Below are positions 57,740 through 64,000 of a stretch of DNA of 64,000 bases, piece after piece (position 1 is the first letter of the stretch; every line of letters starts with the position of its first letter). The notes beneath the pieces are model-generated. The model was not told the origin of the DNA, did no database searches, and was given only the letters and a program-made list of their open reading frames with translations. The position numbers and the translations under genes are program-made. This DNA is from Saccharopolyspora hordei (GTDB lineage: Bacteria; Actinomycetota; Actinomycetes; Mycobacteriales; Pseudonocardiaceae): the NCBI RefSeq assembly GCF_013410345.1, contig NZ_JACCFJ010000001.1, positions 3,199,001 through 3,263,000 on the forward strand. The letters are read 5' to 3'.

Positions 57740-57772
57740 CGATATCGAGCCGATAAGCCGGGTCGCTACGCT
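57740..57772 (+). promoter_or_regulatory. SARP-type promoter of the exporter operon
   Basis: CGATAT (57740-57745) and CGATAA (57751-57756) are 11 bp apart. TACGCT (57767-57772) begins 16 nt after the second repeat. It is divergent with the minus-strand site 10 bp away, so one bound region may serve both operons. Confidence 0.7.
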
Positions 57773-57869
57773 CCAGCGGCGGAAACCGCAGTGTCCTGGG
57801 GGTGTCGTTGCTGGACGTGAACCGAGACGGGCTGCCGAGGCCCGGCCGTCGACCGGCGGAGCCGGCGTC

Positions 57870-58847
57870 ATGACGGCGGCGGTCGAGGTCGAGGGGCTGG
57901 TCAAGGAGTTCGGCGACCGGCGGGTGGTCGACGGCGTCGACCTGACCATCCCGGAGGGCACCGTGCTGGGTCTGCTGGGCCCCAACGGCGCGGGCAAGAC
58001 CACCACCGTCCGGATGCTGTCCACGCTGATCCGGCCGGACGGCGGCCGGGTCCGCATCGGCGGCTACGACCTGGTCAAGCAGGCCAACCAGGTGCGCAGG
58101 CTGATCGGCCTGACGGGGCAGTACGCCTCGGTGGACGAAGGCATCTCGGGGCGGGAGAACCTGTACATGATCGCCCGGCTGCTGGACTTCCCGCGGCGGC
58201 GCGCCCGCGAGCGGGTCGACGAGCTGCTGGAGCGGTTCGACCTGGTCGAGGCCGCGGAACGGCCCGCGGGCAAGTACTCCGGCGGGATGCGCCGGCGGCT
58301 GGACCTGGCCGCGAGCATGGTCGGCGACCCGGCGCTGCTGTACCTGGACGAACCGACGACCGGGCTGGACCCGCGCAGCCGCAACAACCTGTGGGACGCC
58401 GTCCGCGACCTGGTGCAGACCGGGACGACGGTGCTGCTCACCACCCAGTACATGGAGGAAGCCGAGGCGTTGGCGGACTCGATCATCGTGATGGACAGGG
58501 GAAGGGTGATCGCCTCCGGCACCAGCGGTGAGCTCCGCGCCCGGGTGGGCGGGCAGGTGCTGCGCGTCCGCACCGCCCGGCGGGAGCACCTGGACGAGCT
58601 CGTCCGCAGGCTGTCCGCGATGCGTGTCCGCAACTTCCGGGTGGACCAGGAGAACCGGCTGGTGTCGGTGCCGATCGTCAACGAGGCCGAGCTGACCGGG
58701 GTGGTCCGGCTGCTGGCCGCGTCACGGCTGCCGATCGCCGGGCTCGACACGCACCTGCCGAGCCTCGACGAGGTGTTCCTGACGCTGACCGACCAGCCAC
58801 GCGAACCCGACCCGGACGCGACGGTCGTGCTGCGGAGGGTGTTCTGA
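57870..58847 (+). CDS. DrrA-like ABC transporter ATP-binding protein
   Basis: The protein has 325 residues. Walker A is GPNGAGKTT (37-45), the signature is YSGGMRRRLDLA, Walker B is LLYLDEPTTGLDPRS, and the H-loop region is LLTTQYMEEAE. The C-terminal extension is the kind found in daunorubicin-resistance DrrA proteins. It forms an exporter with the next gene and probably gives export and self-protection for the peptide. The ATG at 57870 has GGAG about 10 bases upstream. Its TGA overlaps the next ATG (TGATG). Confidence 0.92.
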   Translation: MTAAVEVEGLVKEFGDRRVVDGVDLTIPEGTVLGLLGPNGAGKTTTVRMLSTLIRPDGGRVRIGGYDLVKQANQVRRLIGLTGQYASVDEGISGRENLYMIARLLDFPRRRARERVDELLERFDLVEAAERPAGKYSGGMRRRLDLAASMVGDPALLYLDEPTTGLDPRSRNNLWDAVRDLVQTGTTVLLTTQYMEEAEALADSIIVMDRGRVIASGTSGELRARVGGQVLRVRTARREHLDELVRRLSAMRVRNFRVDQENRLVSVPIVNEAELTGVVRLLAASRLPIAGLDTHLPSLDEVFLTLTDQPREPDPDATVVLRRVF

Positions 58848-59827
58848 TGGCCACGCCCGTCGGCGGCCCGCCGCCCCGCCGTCCCCCGGTGCCGCCCGGC
58901 CGGCCGGGGCCGCCGCGTCCCGGCCCGCCGCCACCCAGGCCCGGGCCGCCCCCGGCACACGCCCAGCCCGCCCACCGGCAGCCGGGACCGCGCCCGCCGC
59001 GCGGCGCGGCACCGCCGCCCCCGCCGGAGAGGCCGTCGCGGATGCGGGAGGTCTCCGGTCGGGTCGGTCCGCGCGCGGCGCTCCGGCACACCGGCGCCAT
59101 CGCCCGGCGGAACCTGCTGCAGGTCGTGCACGACCGGGGCGCGATCCTGGACGCGACCCTGATGCCGATGATCTTCACGCTGATCTTCGTGTACGTCTTC
59201 GGCGGCGCCATCGCCGACGACCACGGGGACTACAAGCAGTACCTGCTGCCGGGGATCATGGTGCAGACGGTGTCGTTCGCCTCCCGGCTCACCGGGGTGA
59301 CGCTCAACGTGGACGCCAGCCGCGGGGTGATGGACCGCCTGCGCGCGCTGCCGATCGCGCGGTCCGCGGTGCTGTCCGCGCGCATCTCCGCGGACATGTG
59401 CCGGATGCTGCTCGGCCAGGTCGTCATGTTCGTGTTCGGGCTGGTCATCGGCTTCCGGGTGCAGACCGACGTGCTGTCCGCGCTCGGCGCGATCGGAGTG
59501 CTGCTGGCCTACGGGTTCGCGCTGTGCTGGATCTCGGCGTTCATCGGGCTGACCATCAAGAGCCCGGAGACGGTGCAGTCGGTGGGCTTCATCTGGACGA
59601 TCCCGCTGCAGTTCGGCAGCTCGATGTTCGTGCCGCTGGACACGATGCCCGGGTGGCTGCGCGCCTTCGCGCAGGTGAACCCGACGACGCTGGTCACCGA
59701 CACCTGCCGCGGCCTGTTCCTGGGCGGCCCGGTGGCGCCGTCGGCGCTCGGCGCCTCCCTGTGGATCGCCGGCATCCTGCTGGTCTTCGTCCCGCTGTCG
59801 GTGTGGAAGTACCGGCGCTACACCTGA
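58847..59827 (+). CDS. DrrB-like ABC-2 type permease with a proline-rich N-terminus
   Basis: The protein has 326 residues. From about residue 80 it is an ABC-2 membrane permease with six hydrophobic segments (starting RNLLQVVHDRGAILDATLMP) and the typical LPIARSAVLSARISADM and NPTTLVTDTCRGLFLG stretches. The first 60 or so residues are almost only Pro, Gly, Arg and Ala, a disordered cytoplasmic tail unusual for DrrB proteins. The start overlaps the ATPase stop. It should be the membrane half of the exporter. Confidence 0.9.
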   Translation: MATPVGGPPPRRPPVPPGRPGPPRPGPPPPRPGPPPAHAQPAHRQPGPRPPRGAAPPPPPERPSRMREVSGRVGPRAALRHTGAIARRNLLQVVHDRGAILDATLMPMIFTLIFVYVFGGAIADDHGDYKQYLLPGIMVQTVSFASRLTGVTLNVDASRGVMDRLRALPIARSAVLSARISADMCRMLLGQVVMFVFGLVIGFRVQTDVLSALGAIGVLLAYGFALCWISAFIGLTIKSPETVQSVGFIWTIPLQFGSSMFVPLDTMPGWLRAFAQVNPTTLVTDTCRGLFLGGPVAPSALGASLWIAGILLVFVPLSVWKYRRYT

Positions 59828-59873
59828 CCGACGGGCGCGACCGCCCTGTCAGCACTGAGAAGAGGAGGACGAC

Positions 59874-60590
59874 GTGGCGCCAGCCATCCGACTGTTCTGC
59901 TTCCCGCACGCCGGCGGCGGGACGGCGGCGTACCGACCGTGGGTGGGTGCGCTGGGGCCGGAGATCGAGGTGGTGCCGGTGGCGCTGCCCGGCCGCGAGG
60001 CGCGCATCGCCGAGCCGGCGCACCGGAGCATGGACACCCTGGCGGAGCTGGTCACGCGGGAGCTCGCGAGCTCCCTCGACCGCCCGTACGCCTTCTTCGG
60101 GCACAGCATGGGCGCCGGGCTGGCCTGGGAGGTCGCCCGCCGGACCGGGCCGTTGGGGGTGATCGCCTCGGCTCGGCGCGCGCCGCAGCTGCCGACCCGC
60201 CGCCGCCTGGTGTCCGACCTGCCCGACGAGCAGTTCGTCGCGGCCCTGCGCGGCCTCGAGGGGACGCCGCAGGCGGTGCTGGACGACCCCGAGCTGGTGG
60301 AGCTGCTGCTGCCGACGCTCCGGGCGGACTTCGCGGTCAGCGAGTCGTTCCAGGCCCCGGAGGGCCGGAAGCTGCACTGCCCGGTGGTGGCGATGGCCGG
60401 TGAGGACGACTCCGAACTGGACCGCGACGAGCTGGAGGCCTGGCGGGACGCCACGACCGGACCGTTCCGGTCGCGCTGGTTCCCCGGCGGCCACTTCTAC
60501 CTGGCCAACGGCGCCCCGGACGTCCTCGCCGAGGTGCGGGCGGCCGTCCTGGAGTTCGCCGGACGCGCGCAGGCAGTCCGCCACGGCTGA
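59874..60590 (+). CDS. Second type II thioesterase
   Basis: An alpha/beta hydrolase of 238 residues with LFCFPHAGGGTAAY, the nucleophile motif FFGHSMGAGLAWE and the catalytic His in FPGGHFYL. It belongs to the same family as the thioesterase at 45200. The GTG at 59874 has AGAGGAGG upstream, and it ends the exporter operon. Two such enzymes in one cluster could divide the work between housekeeping editing and carrier-to-carrier transfer. The sequence alone does not separate these roles. Confidence 0.9.
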   Translation: MAPAIRLFCFPHAGGGTAAYRPWVGALGPEIEVVPVALPGREARIAEPAHRSMDTLAELVTRELASSLDRPYAFFGHSMGAGLAWEVARRTGPLGVIASARRAPQLPTRRRLVSDLPDEQFVAALRGLEGTPQAVLDDPELVELLLPTLRADFAVSESFQAPEGRKLHCPVVAMAGEDDSELDRDELEAWRDATTGPFRSRWFPGGHFYLANGAPDVLAEVRAAVLEFAGRAQAVRHG

Positions 60591-60612
60591 GGCTCGGGCG
60601 TCCCCGCCACGG

Positions 60613-61380
60613 TCAGTCCGGGCGGTGGCCGAGGGCTGCGGAGATGCGCTGGGCGGCCCTGCTGACCACCTTGACCAGGCCGCGCATGCGGGCCGCGGGC
60701 ATGTACGGGCGGGTGGCCGAGACGCTGATCGCGCCCACCAGGGCTCCGGTGGCGTCGCGGACCGGGGCGGCCACGCAGCGGATGCCCGGCTCGTTGTCCT
60801 CCACGTCCATCGTCACCTGCGACTCCGCGTACTCGCGCATGCGGGCGACGAAGGCCTCGACGTCGCCGGTGGCCAGCGCGGGCTCCACCGGGGTCTCGGC
60901 CTGGTAGAGCTGCTCCCACTCGTGCGGTGAGTCCAGCAGCAGGGCCATGCCGACCCCGGTGCGGGTGAGCGGCATCCGGTGCCCGATCCGGGACCGCATC
61001 TCCGCGCCGCGGGAACCGGGCAGCTTGTCGAGGTAGAGCACCGAGGAGCCGTCGCGGACCGCGAGGTGGACGGTGTCGCGCAGCTGCTCGGAGAGCTCTT
61101 CGAGCACCGGCCGGGCCACCACCGGCAGCGGGTTGCCGTGCAGCGCCTGGAACCCGAGCTCGATGAGCGTCGGCCCGAGCGCGTAGCCGTCCCGCCCGGA
61201 CCGCAGGTACCCCTCGCGGACCAGCAGCTGCACCAGCCGGTGCGCGGTGCTGCGGCCCAGGCCGGTCCGTTCGACGAGGCCGCGCAGGTCGGTGGCGCCG
61301 TCGGCCACCGCGCGCACGACCGCCAGCCCCCTGGCCAGCGTCTGGGTGCCCGGAGGCGGGGGAGGGTCCTCGGTGGTCAT
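60613..61380 (-). CDS. IclR-family transcriptional regulator of galactonate genes
   Basis: The protein has 255 residues. The N-terminal winged helix (GLVERTGLGRSTAHRLVQLL) is followed by the IclR effector domain (YLRSGRDGYALG, then MPLTRTGVGMALL and a C-terminal GALVGAISVSATR). The ATG at 61380 is chosen because the IclR helix follows at normal distance; longer readings extend into dgoK antisense sequence. It is divergent from dgoK, with repeat elements between them, so it likely controls itself and the galactonate operon with a sugar-acid intermediate as effector. Confidence 0.9.
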   Translation of the reverse strand: MTTEDPPPPPGTQTLARGLAVVRAVADGATDLRGLVERTGLGRSTAHRLVQLLVREGYLRSGRDGYALGPTLIELGFQALHGNPLPVVARPVLEELSEQLRDTVHLAVRDGSSVLYLDKLPGSRGAEMRSRIGHRMPLTRTGVGMALLLDSPHEWEQLYQAETPVEPALATGDVEAFVARMREYAESQVTMDVEDNEPGIRCVAAPVRDATGALVGAISVSATRPYMPAARMRGLVKVVSRAAQRISAALGHRPD

Positions 61381-61394
61381 GGCCGCGATCCTAC

Positions 61395-61433
61395 ATATCG
61401 GGACCGTGTTCGCATAATCGGGAACTGTTCCGC
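61395..61433. promoter_or_regulatory. Putative IclR operator
   Basis: Two near-repeats, ATATCGGGACCGTGTTCGC (61395-61413) and ATAATCGGGAACTGTTCCGC (61414-61433), lie in tandem between the divergent regulator and dgoK. The second contains the perfect palindrome GGAAC-T-GTTCC (61421-61431), a form common among IclR-family operators. Confidence 0.6.
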
Positions 61434-61446
61434 ACAGTGGTCGGCC

Positions 61447-62430
61447 ATGACCGACACCCGCCGCACCCCGAGCCTGATCGCGCTCGACTGGGGGACGTCC
61501 GCACAGCGTGCCTGGCTGCTCGACCGCGCCGGCGGGATCCTCGACGTCCGCCGGCCGGACCAGGGCCTGCTGGCCACCACGGCGGGCATCGACGTGCGCG
61601 ACGCCCGCGCCCGCGAGCGCGCCTACGAGGCGGCGTTCTGGTCGGCCTGCGGCGACTGGGTCACCGCGCACCCGGACCTGCCGGTGCTGGCCTGCGGCAT
61701 GGTCGGCAGCGCGCAGGGCTGGGCCGACGCCGGCTACCGCACCGTGCCCGCCGACCTGCGCTTCGGTGCCGACGCGCTCGTGCGGGTGCGGCACCGAAGC
61801 GGCGTCGCCCACCTCGTGCCCGGCCTGCGGGTGCCGTCCGCGCACGGCGCGCCCGGCGACGTGATCCGCGGCGAGGAGGCGCAGGTCATCGGCGCCCTCG
61901 ACGCGCTGGGCGAGCCCACCGCGGCGCTCACCCTGGTGCTGCCCGGCACGCACGGCAAGTGGGTTCGGGTCGAGGAGGGCAAGGTCCTCTCGTTCAGCAC
62001 GGCGATGACCGGCGAGCTGTTCGGCCTGCTCACCGAGCACGGCATCCTGGCGCGCACCGCAGCGGAACCGCGCCGCGACGACGCGGCGTTCGCCCGGGGG
62101 CTGCGCGCCGGGCGCTCCCGCGGCCTGGCGACCGAGCTCTTCGGCGCCCGCCCGCTCGCGCTCGACGGACTGCTGGACCCGGCGTCGGTGCCCGACTACG
62201 TCTCGGGCGTGCTCATCGCCGACGAGGTCGCCCACCACCTGCCGGCCACCGACCGGGACCGGGTGCTGCTGTGCGGCGCCGAGGACCTGTGCCGACGCTA
62301 CGAGCAGGCGCTGGCCGCGCACGGCGTCACCCCGACCGTGCTGACCGAAGACGTCGCGGCGCGCGGGCTGTGGCAGATCGCGCGCTGGACCGGACTCCAC
62401 CACGACGCACAGGAGCAGCAATGGCAGTGA
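61447..62430 (+). CDS. dgoK: 2-dehydro-3-deoxygalactonokinase
   Basis: The protein has 327 residues of the DgoK family. The N-terminal phosphate-1 motif is [25 protein letters not shown], the adenine-side [24 protein letters not shown] and STAMTGELF are all family hallmarks. It phosphorylates 2-dehydro-3-deoxy-D-galactonate at O6 for cleavage by the next enzyme. The ATG is at 61447. The 3' end overlaps the aldolase start by 10 bp. Confidence 0.93.
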   Translation: MTDTRRTPSLIALDWGTSAQRAWLLDRAGGILDVRRPDQGLLATTAGIDVRDARARERAYEAAFWSACGDWVTAHPDLPVLACGMVGSAQGWADAGYRTVPADLRFGADALVRVRHRSGVAHLVPGLRVPSAHGAPGDVIRGEEAQVIGALDALGEPTAALTLVLPGTHGKWVRVEEGKVLSFSTAMTGELFGLLTEHGILARTAAEPRRDDAAFARGLRAGRSRGLATELFGARPLALDGLLDPASVPDYVSGVLIADEVAHHLPATDRDRVLLCGAEDLCRRYEQALAAHGVTPTVLTEDVAARGLWQIARWTGLHHDAQEQQWQ

Positions 62431-63035
62431 ACGGCAGCGGTCTGATCGCGATCCTGCGCGGGGTCACCCCGGACGAGGTGCTCGCCGTCGGCGAGGCGCT
62501 GGTCGAGGCGGGCATCGACGCGATCGAGGTGCCGCTGAACTCGCCGGACCCGTTCGCCTCGGTCGAGCGGCTGGCCGGCTCGCTGGGCGAGCGCTGCGCG
62601 GTGGGCGTCGGCACGGTGGTCGACGTCGCCGACGTGCCGCGGGCCCGCGACGCGGGGGCGCGGATCGCCGTCGCCCCCAACGCCGACCCCGAGGTCATCA
62701 CCGCGGCGCTGGAGGCGGGCCTGCGGCCCTACCCCGGGGTGGCGACACCGACCGAGGCGTTCGCCGCGGTGAAGGCCGGGGCCCGGCACCTGAAGTTGTT
62801 CCCCGCCGACGCGGTGGGGGTCGCCGGGATGAAGGCGTGGCGGGCGGTCCTGCCCCCCGATGTCGAGATGCTGCCGGTCGGCGGGGTCGACGAGACCAAC
62901 CTCGCCGAGTGGGCGGCGGCCGGGGCGGGCGGCGCCGGGCTCGGTTCCTCGCTCTACCGGCCCGGGGACACCCCCGAGCAGGTCGGCGCCCGCGCGGCCG
63001 CGATGCGACGCGCGTGGGACAGCGCCACCGCCTGA
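62421..63035 (+). CDS. dgoA: 2-dehydro-3-deoxy-6-phosphogalactonate aldolase
   Basis: A KDPG/KDPGal aldolase of 204 residues. The Schiff-base Lys125 lies in RHLKLFPAD, the general base Glu36 in AIEVPLNS, and Arg13 in ILRGV. The VPLNSP motif is characteristic of the KDPGal branch over the KDPG branch (VTLRT). It splits the substrate to pyruvate and glyceraldehyde 3-phosphate. The ATG at 62421 has AGGAG at 62411-62415 inside the kinase gene, so translation is coupled. Confidence 0.93.
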   Translation: MAVNGSGLIAILRGVTPDEVLAVGEALVEAGIDAIEVPLNSPDPFASVERLAGSLGERCAVGVGTVVDVADVPRARDAGARIAVAPNADPEVITAALEAGLRPYPGVATPTEAFAAVKAGARHLKLFPADAVGVAGMKAWRAVLPPDVEMLPVGGVDETNLAEWAAAGAGGAGLGSSLYRPGDTPEQVGARAAAMRRAWDSATA

Positions 63036-63073
63036 ACCCCAGAAGGCGTGCTGAGAGAAGGAAAACGCACCAG

Positions 63074-64000
63074 ATGAAGATCACGTCAATGACGACACAC
63101 CAGGTGCCGCCGCGCTGGCTGTTCCTGAAGATCGAGACCGACGAGGGCGTCGTCGGGTGGGGCGAGCCGGTCCTGGAGGGCCGCGCCGACGCGGTCGCCG
63201 CCACCGTCGCCGAGCTCTCCGACTACCTCATCGGCCAGGACCCGACCCGCATCGAGGACATCTGGACGGTGCTCTACCGCGGCGGGTTCTACCGGGGCGG
63301 CGGCATCCACATGAGCGCGCTCGCCGGGATCGACCAGGCGCTGTGGGACATCCGCGGCAAGTCGCTCGGGCTGCCGGTGCACGAGCTGCTCGGCGGCCGG
63401 GTGCGGGACCGGATCAAGGTCTACTCCTGGATCGGCGGCGACCGCCCGGCCGAGACCGCGCGGGCCGCGCGCGAGGTGGTCGACCGCGGCTTCACCGCGG
63501 TCAAGATGAACGGCACCGAGGAGCTGCAGTACCTCGACAGCTGGGCCAAGGTCGACCAGTGCGTGGCCAACGTCGCCGCGGTGCGCGAGGAGGTCGGGCC
63601 CGACATCGGCATCGGCGTCGACTTCCACGGGCGCGTGCACCGGCCGATGGCCAAGGTGCTGCTGCGCGAGCTGGAGCCCTACCGGCTCATGTTCGTCGAG
63701 GAACCGGTGCTCTCCGAGCACCTGGACGGGGTCGCCGACGTGCTGCGGAACTCGCCGATCCCGATCGCGCTGGGCGAGCGGCTGTACTCGCGGTGGGACT
63801 TCAAGTCGGTGCTGGCCTCCGGCGCGGTGGACGTCGTGCAGCCCGACGCCTCGCACTGCGGTGGCATCACCGAGGCCCGCAAGATCGCGCACATGGCCGA
63901 GGCCCACGACGTGGCGCTGGCGCTGCACTGCCCGCTGGGCCCGATCGCGCTCGCGTCCTGCCTGCAGATCGACGCCGGCTGCTACAATGCGGTGATCCAG
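63074..64000 (+). CDS. dgoD: D-galactonate dehydratase, 3' end beyond window
   Basis: An enolase-superfamily (mandelate racemase subgroup) dehydratase; 309 of about 382 expected residues are present. The acid residues occur at the same numbers as in E. coli DgoD: Asp183 and His185 (GVDFHGR), Glu209 (FVEEP), Glu235 (ALGER) and His285 (ALHCPLGP). It converts D-galactonate to 2-dehydro-3-deoxy-D-galactonate, the kinase substrate. It follows the aldolase by 38 bp with GAGAAGGA upstream of the ATG and reads open to the window end. Confidence 0.95.
   Translation, partial: MKITSMTTHQVPPRWLFLKIETDEGVVGWGEPVLEGRADAVAATVAELSDYLIGQDPTRIEDIWTVLYRGGFYRGGGIHMSALAGIDQALWDIRGKSLGLPVHELLGGRVRDRIKVYSWIGGDRPAETARAAREVVDRGFTAVKMNGTEELQYLDSWAKVDQCVANVAAVREEVGPDIGIGVDFHGRVHRPMAKVLLRELEPYRLMFVEEPVLSEHLDGVADVLRNSPIPIALGERLYSRWDFKSVLASGAVDVVQPDASHCGGITEARKIAHMAEAHDVALALHCPLGPIALASCLQIDAGCYNAVIQ

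Noticed and set aside
60979-61446. Longer start for dgoK at 60979
   Set aside because: It would run antisense through the IclR gene and its operator. The family N-terminus begins just after 61447.

Overview
The window is very G+C-rich DNA with GTG/TTG starts, strong third-position G/C bias and large modular megasynthases. This points to an actinomycete, possibly of the Pseudonocardiales, but the genus is a guess. No tRNA, rRNA, CRISPR array or transposase was seen.

Left flank, about 1-7,800: primary acyl-CoA metabolism. It holds an acyl-CoA ligase fragment with an apparent one-base frameshift, a CaiB/BaiF CoA-transferase, an acyl-CoA dehydrogenase, an MHS-type MFS importer, a LysR regulator and a divergent crotonase-fold protein.

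Centre, about 8,000-60,600: a nonribosomal peptide cluster that I cannot match to a known product. It contains an ornithine-carbamoyltransferase homologue with a changed amine pocket, an AfsR/SARP regulator, an amidase and a small membrane protein. The assembly line is two giant NRPSs of 8 + 3 modules. These are followed by a type II thioesterase, an acyl-AMP-ligase/ketoreductase/carrier protein and an MbtH protein. A minus-strand operon carries two Fe/2-oxoglutarate oxygenases, a stand-alone A-T-thioesterase NRPS and the SbnA/SbnB pair that makes L-2,3-diaminopropionate (Dap). A plus-strand operon carries an ABC exporter and a second type II thioesterase. Module order: A-T | C-(A remnant)-T-E | C-T | C-A(Thr)-T | C-(A remnant)-T | C-(A remnant)-T | C-A(Gly)-T | C-A(Phe)-T-E || C-A(Ser-like)-T | C-A(Asn)-T | C-A(Arg-like)-T-TE. 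Four of eleven modules have no working adenylation domain, so their residues must be supplied in trans. The stand-alone A-T-TE protein, with a diamino-acid-like pocket, is the best loader candidate. The Dap genes would feed it, and the carbamoyltransferase could turn Dap into beta-ureidoalanine.

The promoters of the cluster share a direct repeat, CGATAW-N5-CGATAA or a degenerate copy of it. The second copy begins exactly 16 nt before a TANNNT-like -10 at five promoters, including both halves of the divergent promoter at 57,700-57,770. This matches the SARP operator layout and suggests one regulator drives the cluster.

Right flank, about 60,600-64,000: a D-galactonate (DeLey-Doudoroff) operon with an IclR regulator, dgoK, dgoA and a dgoD cut by the window edge.
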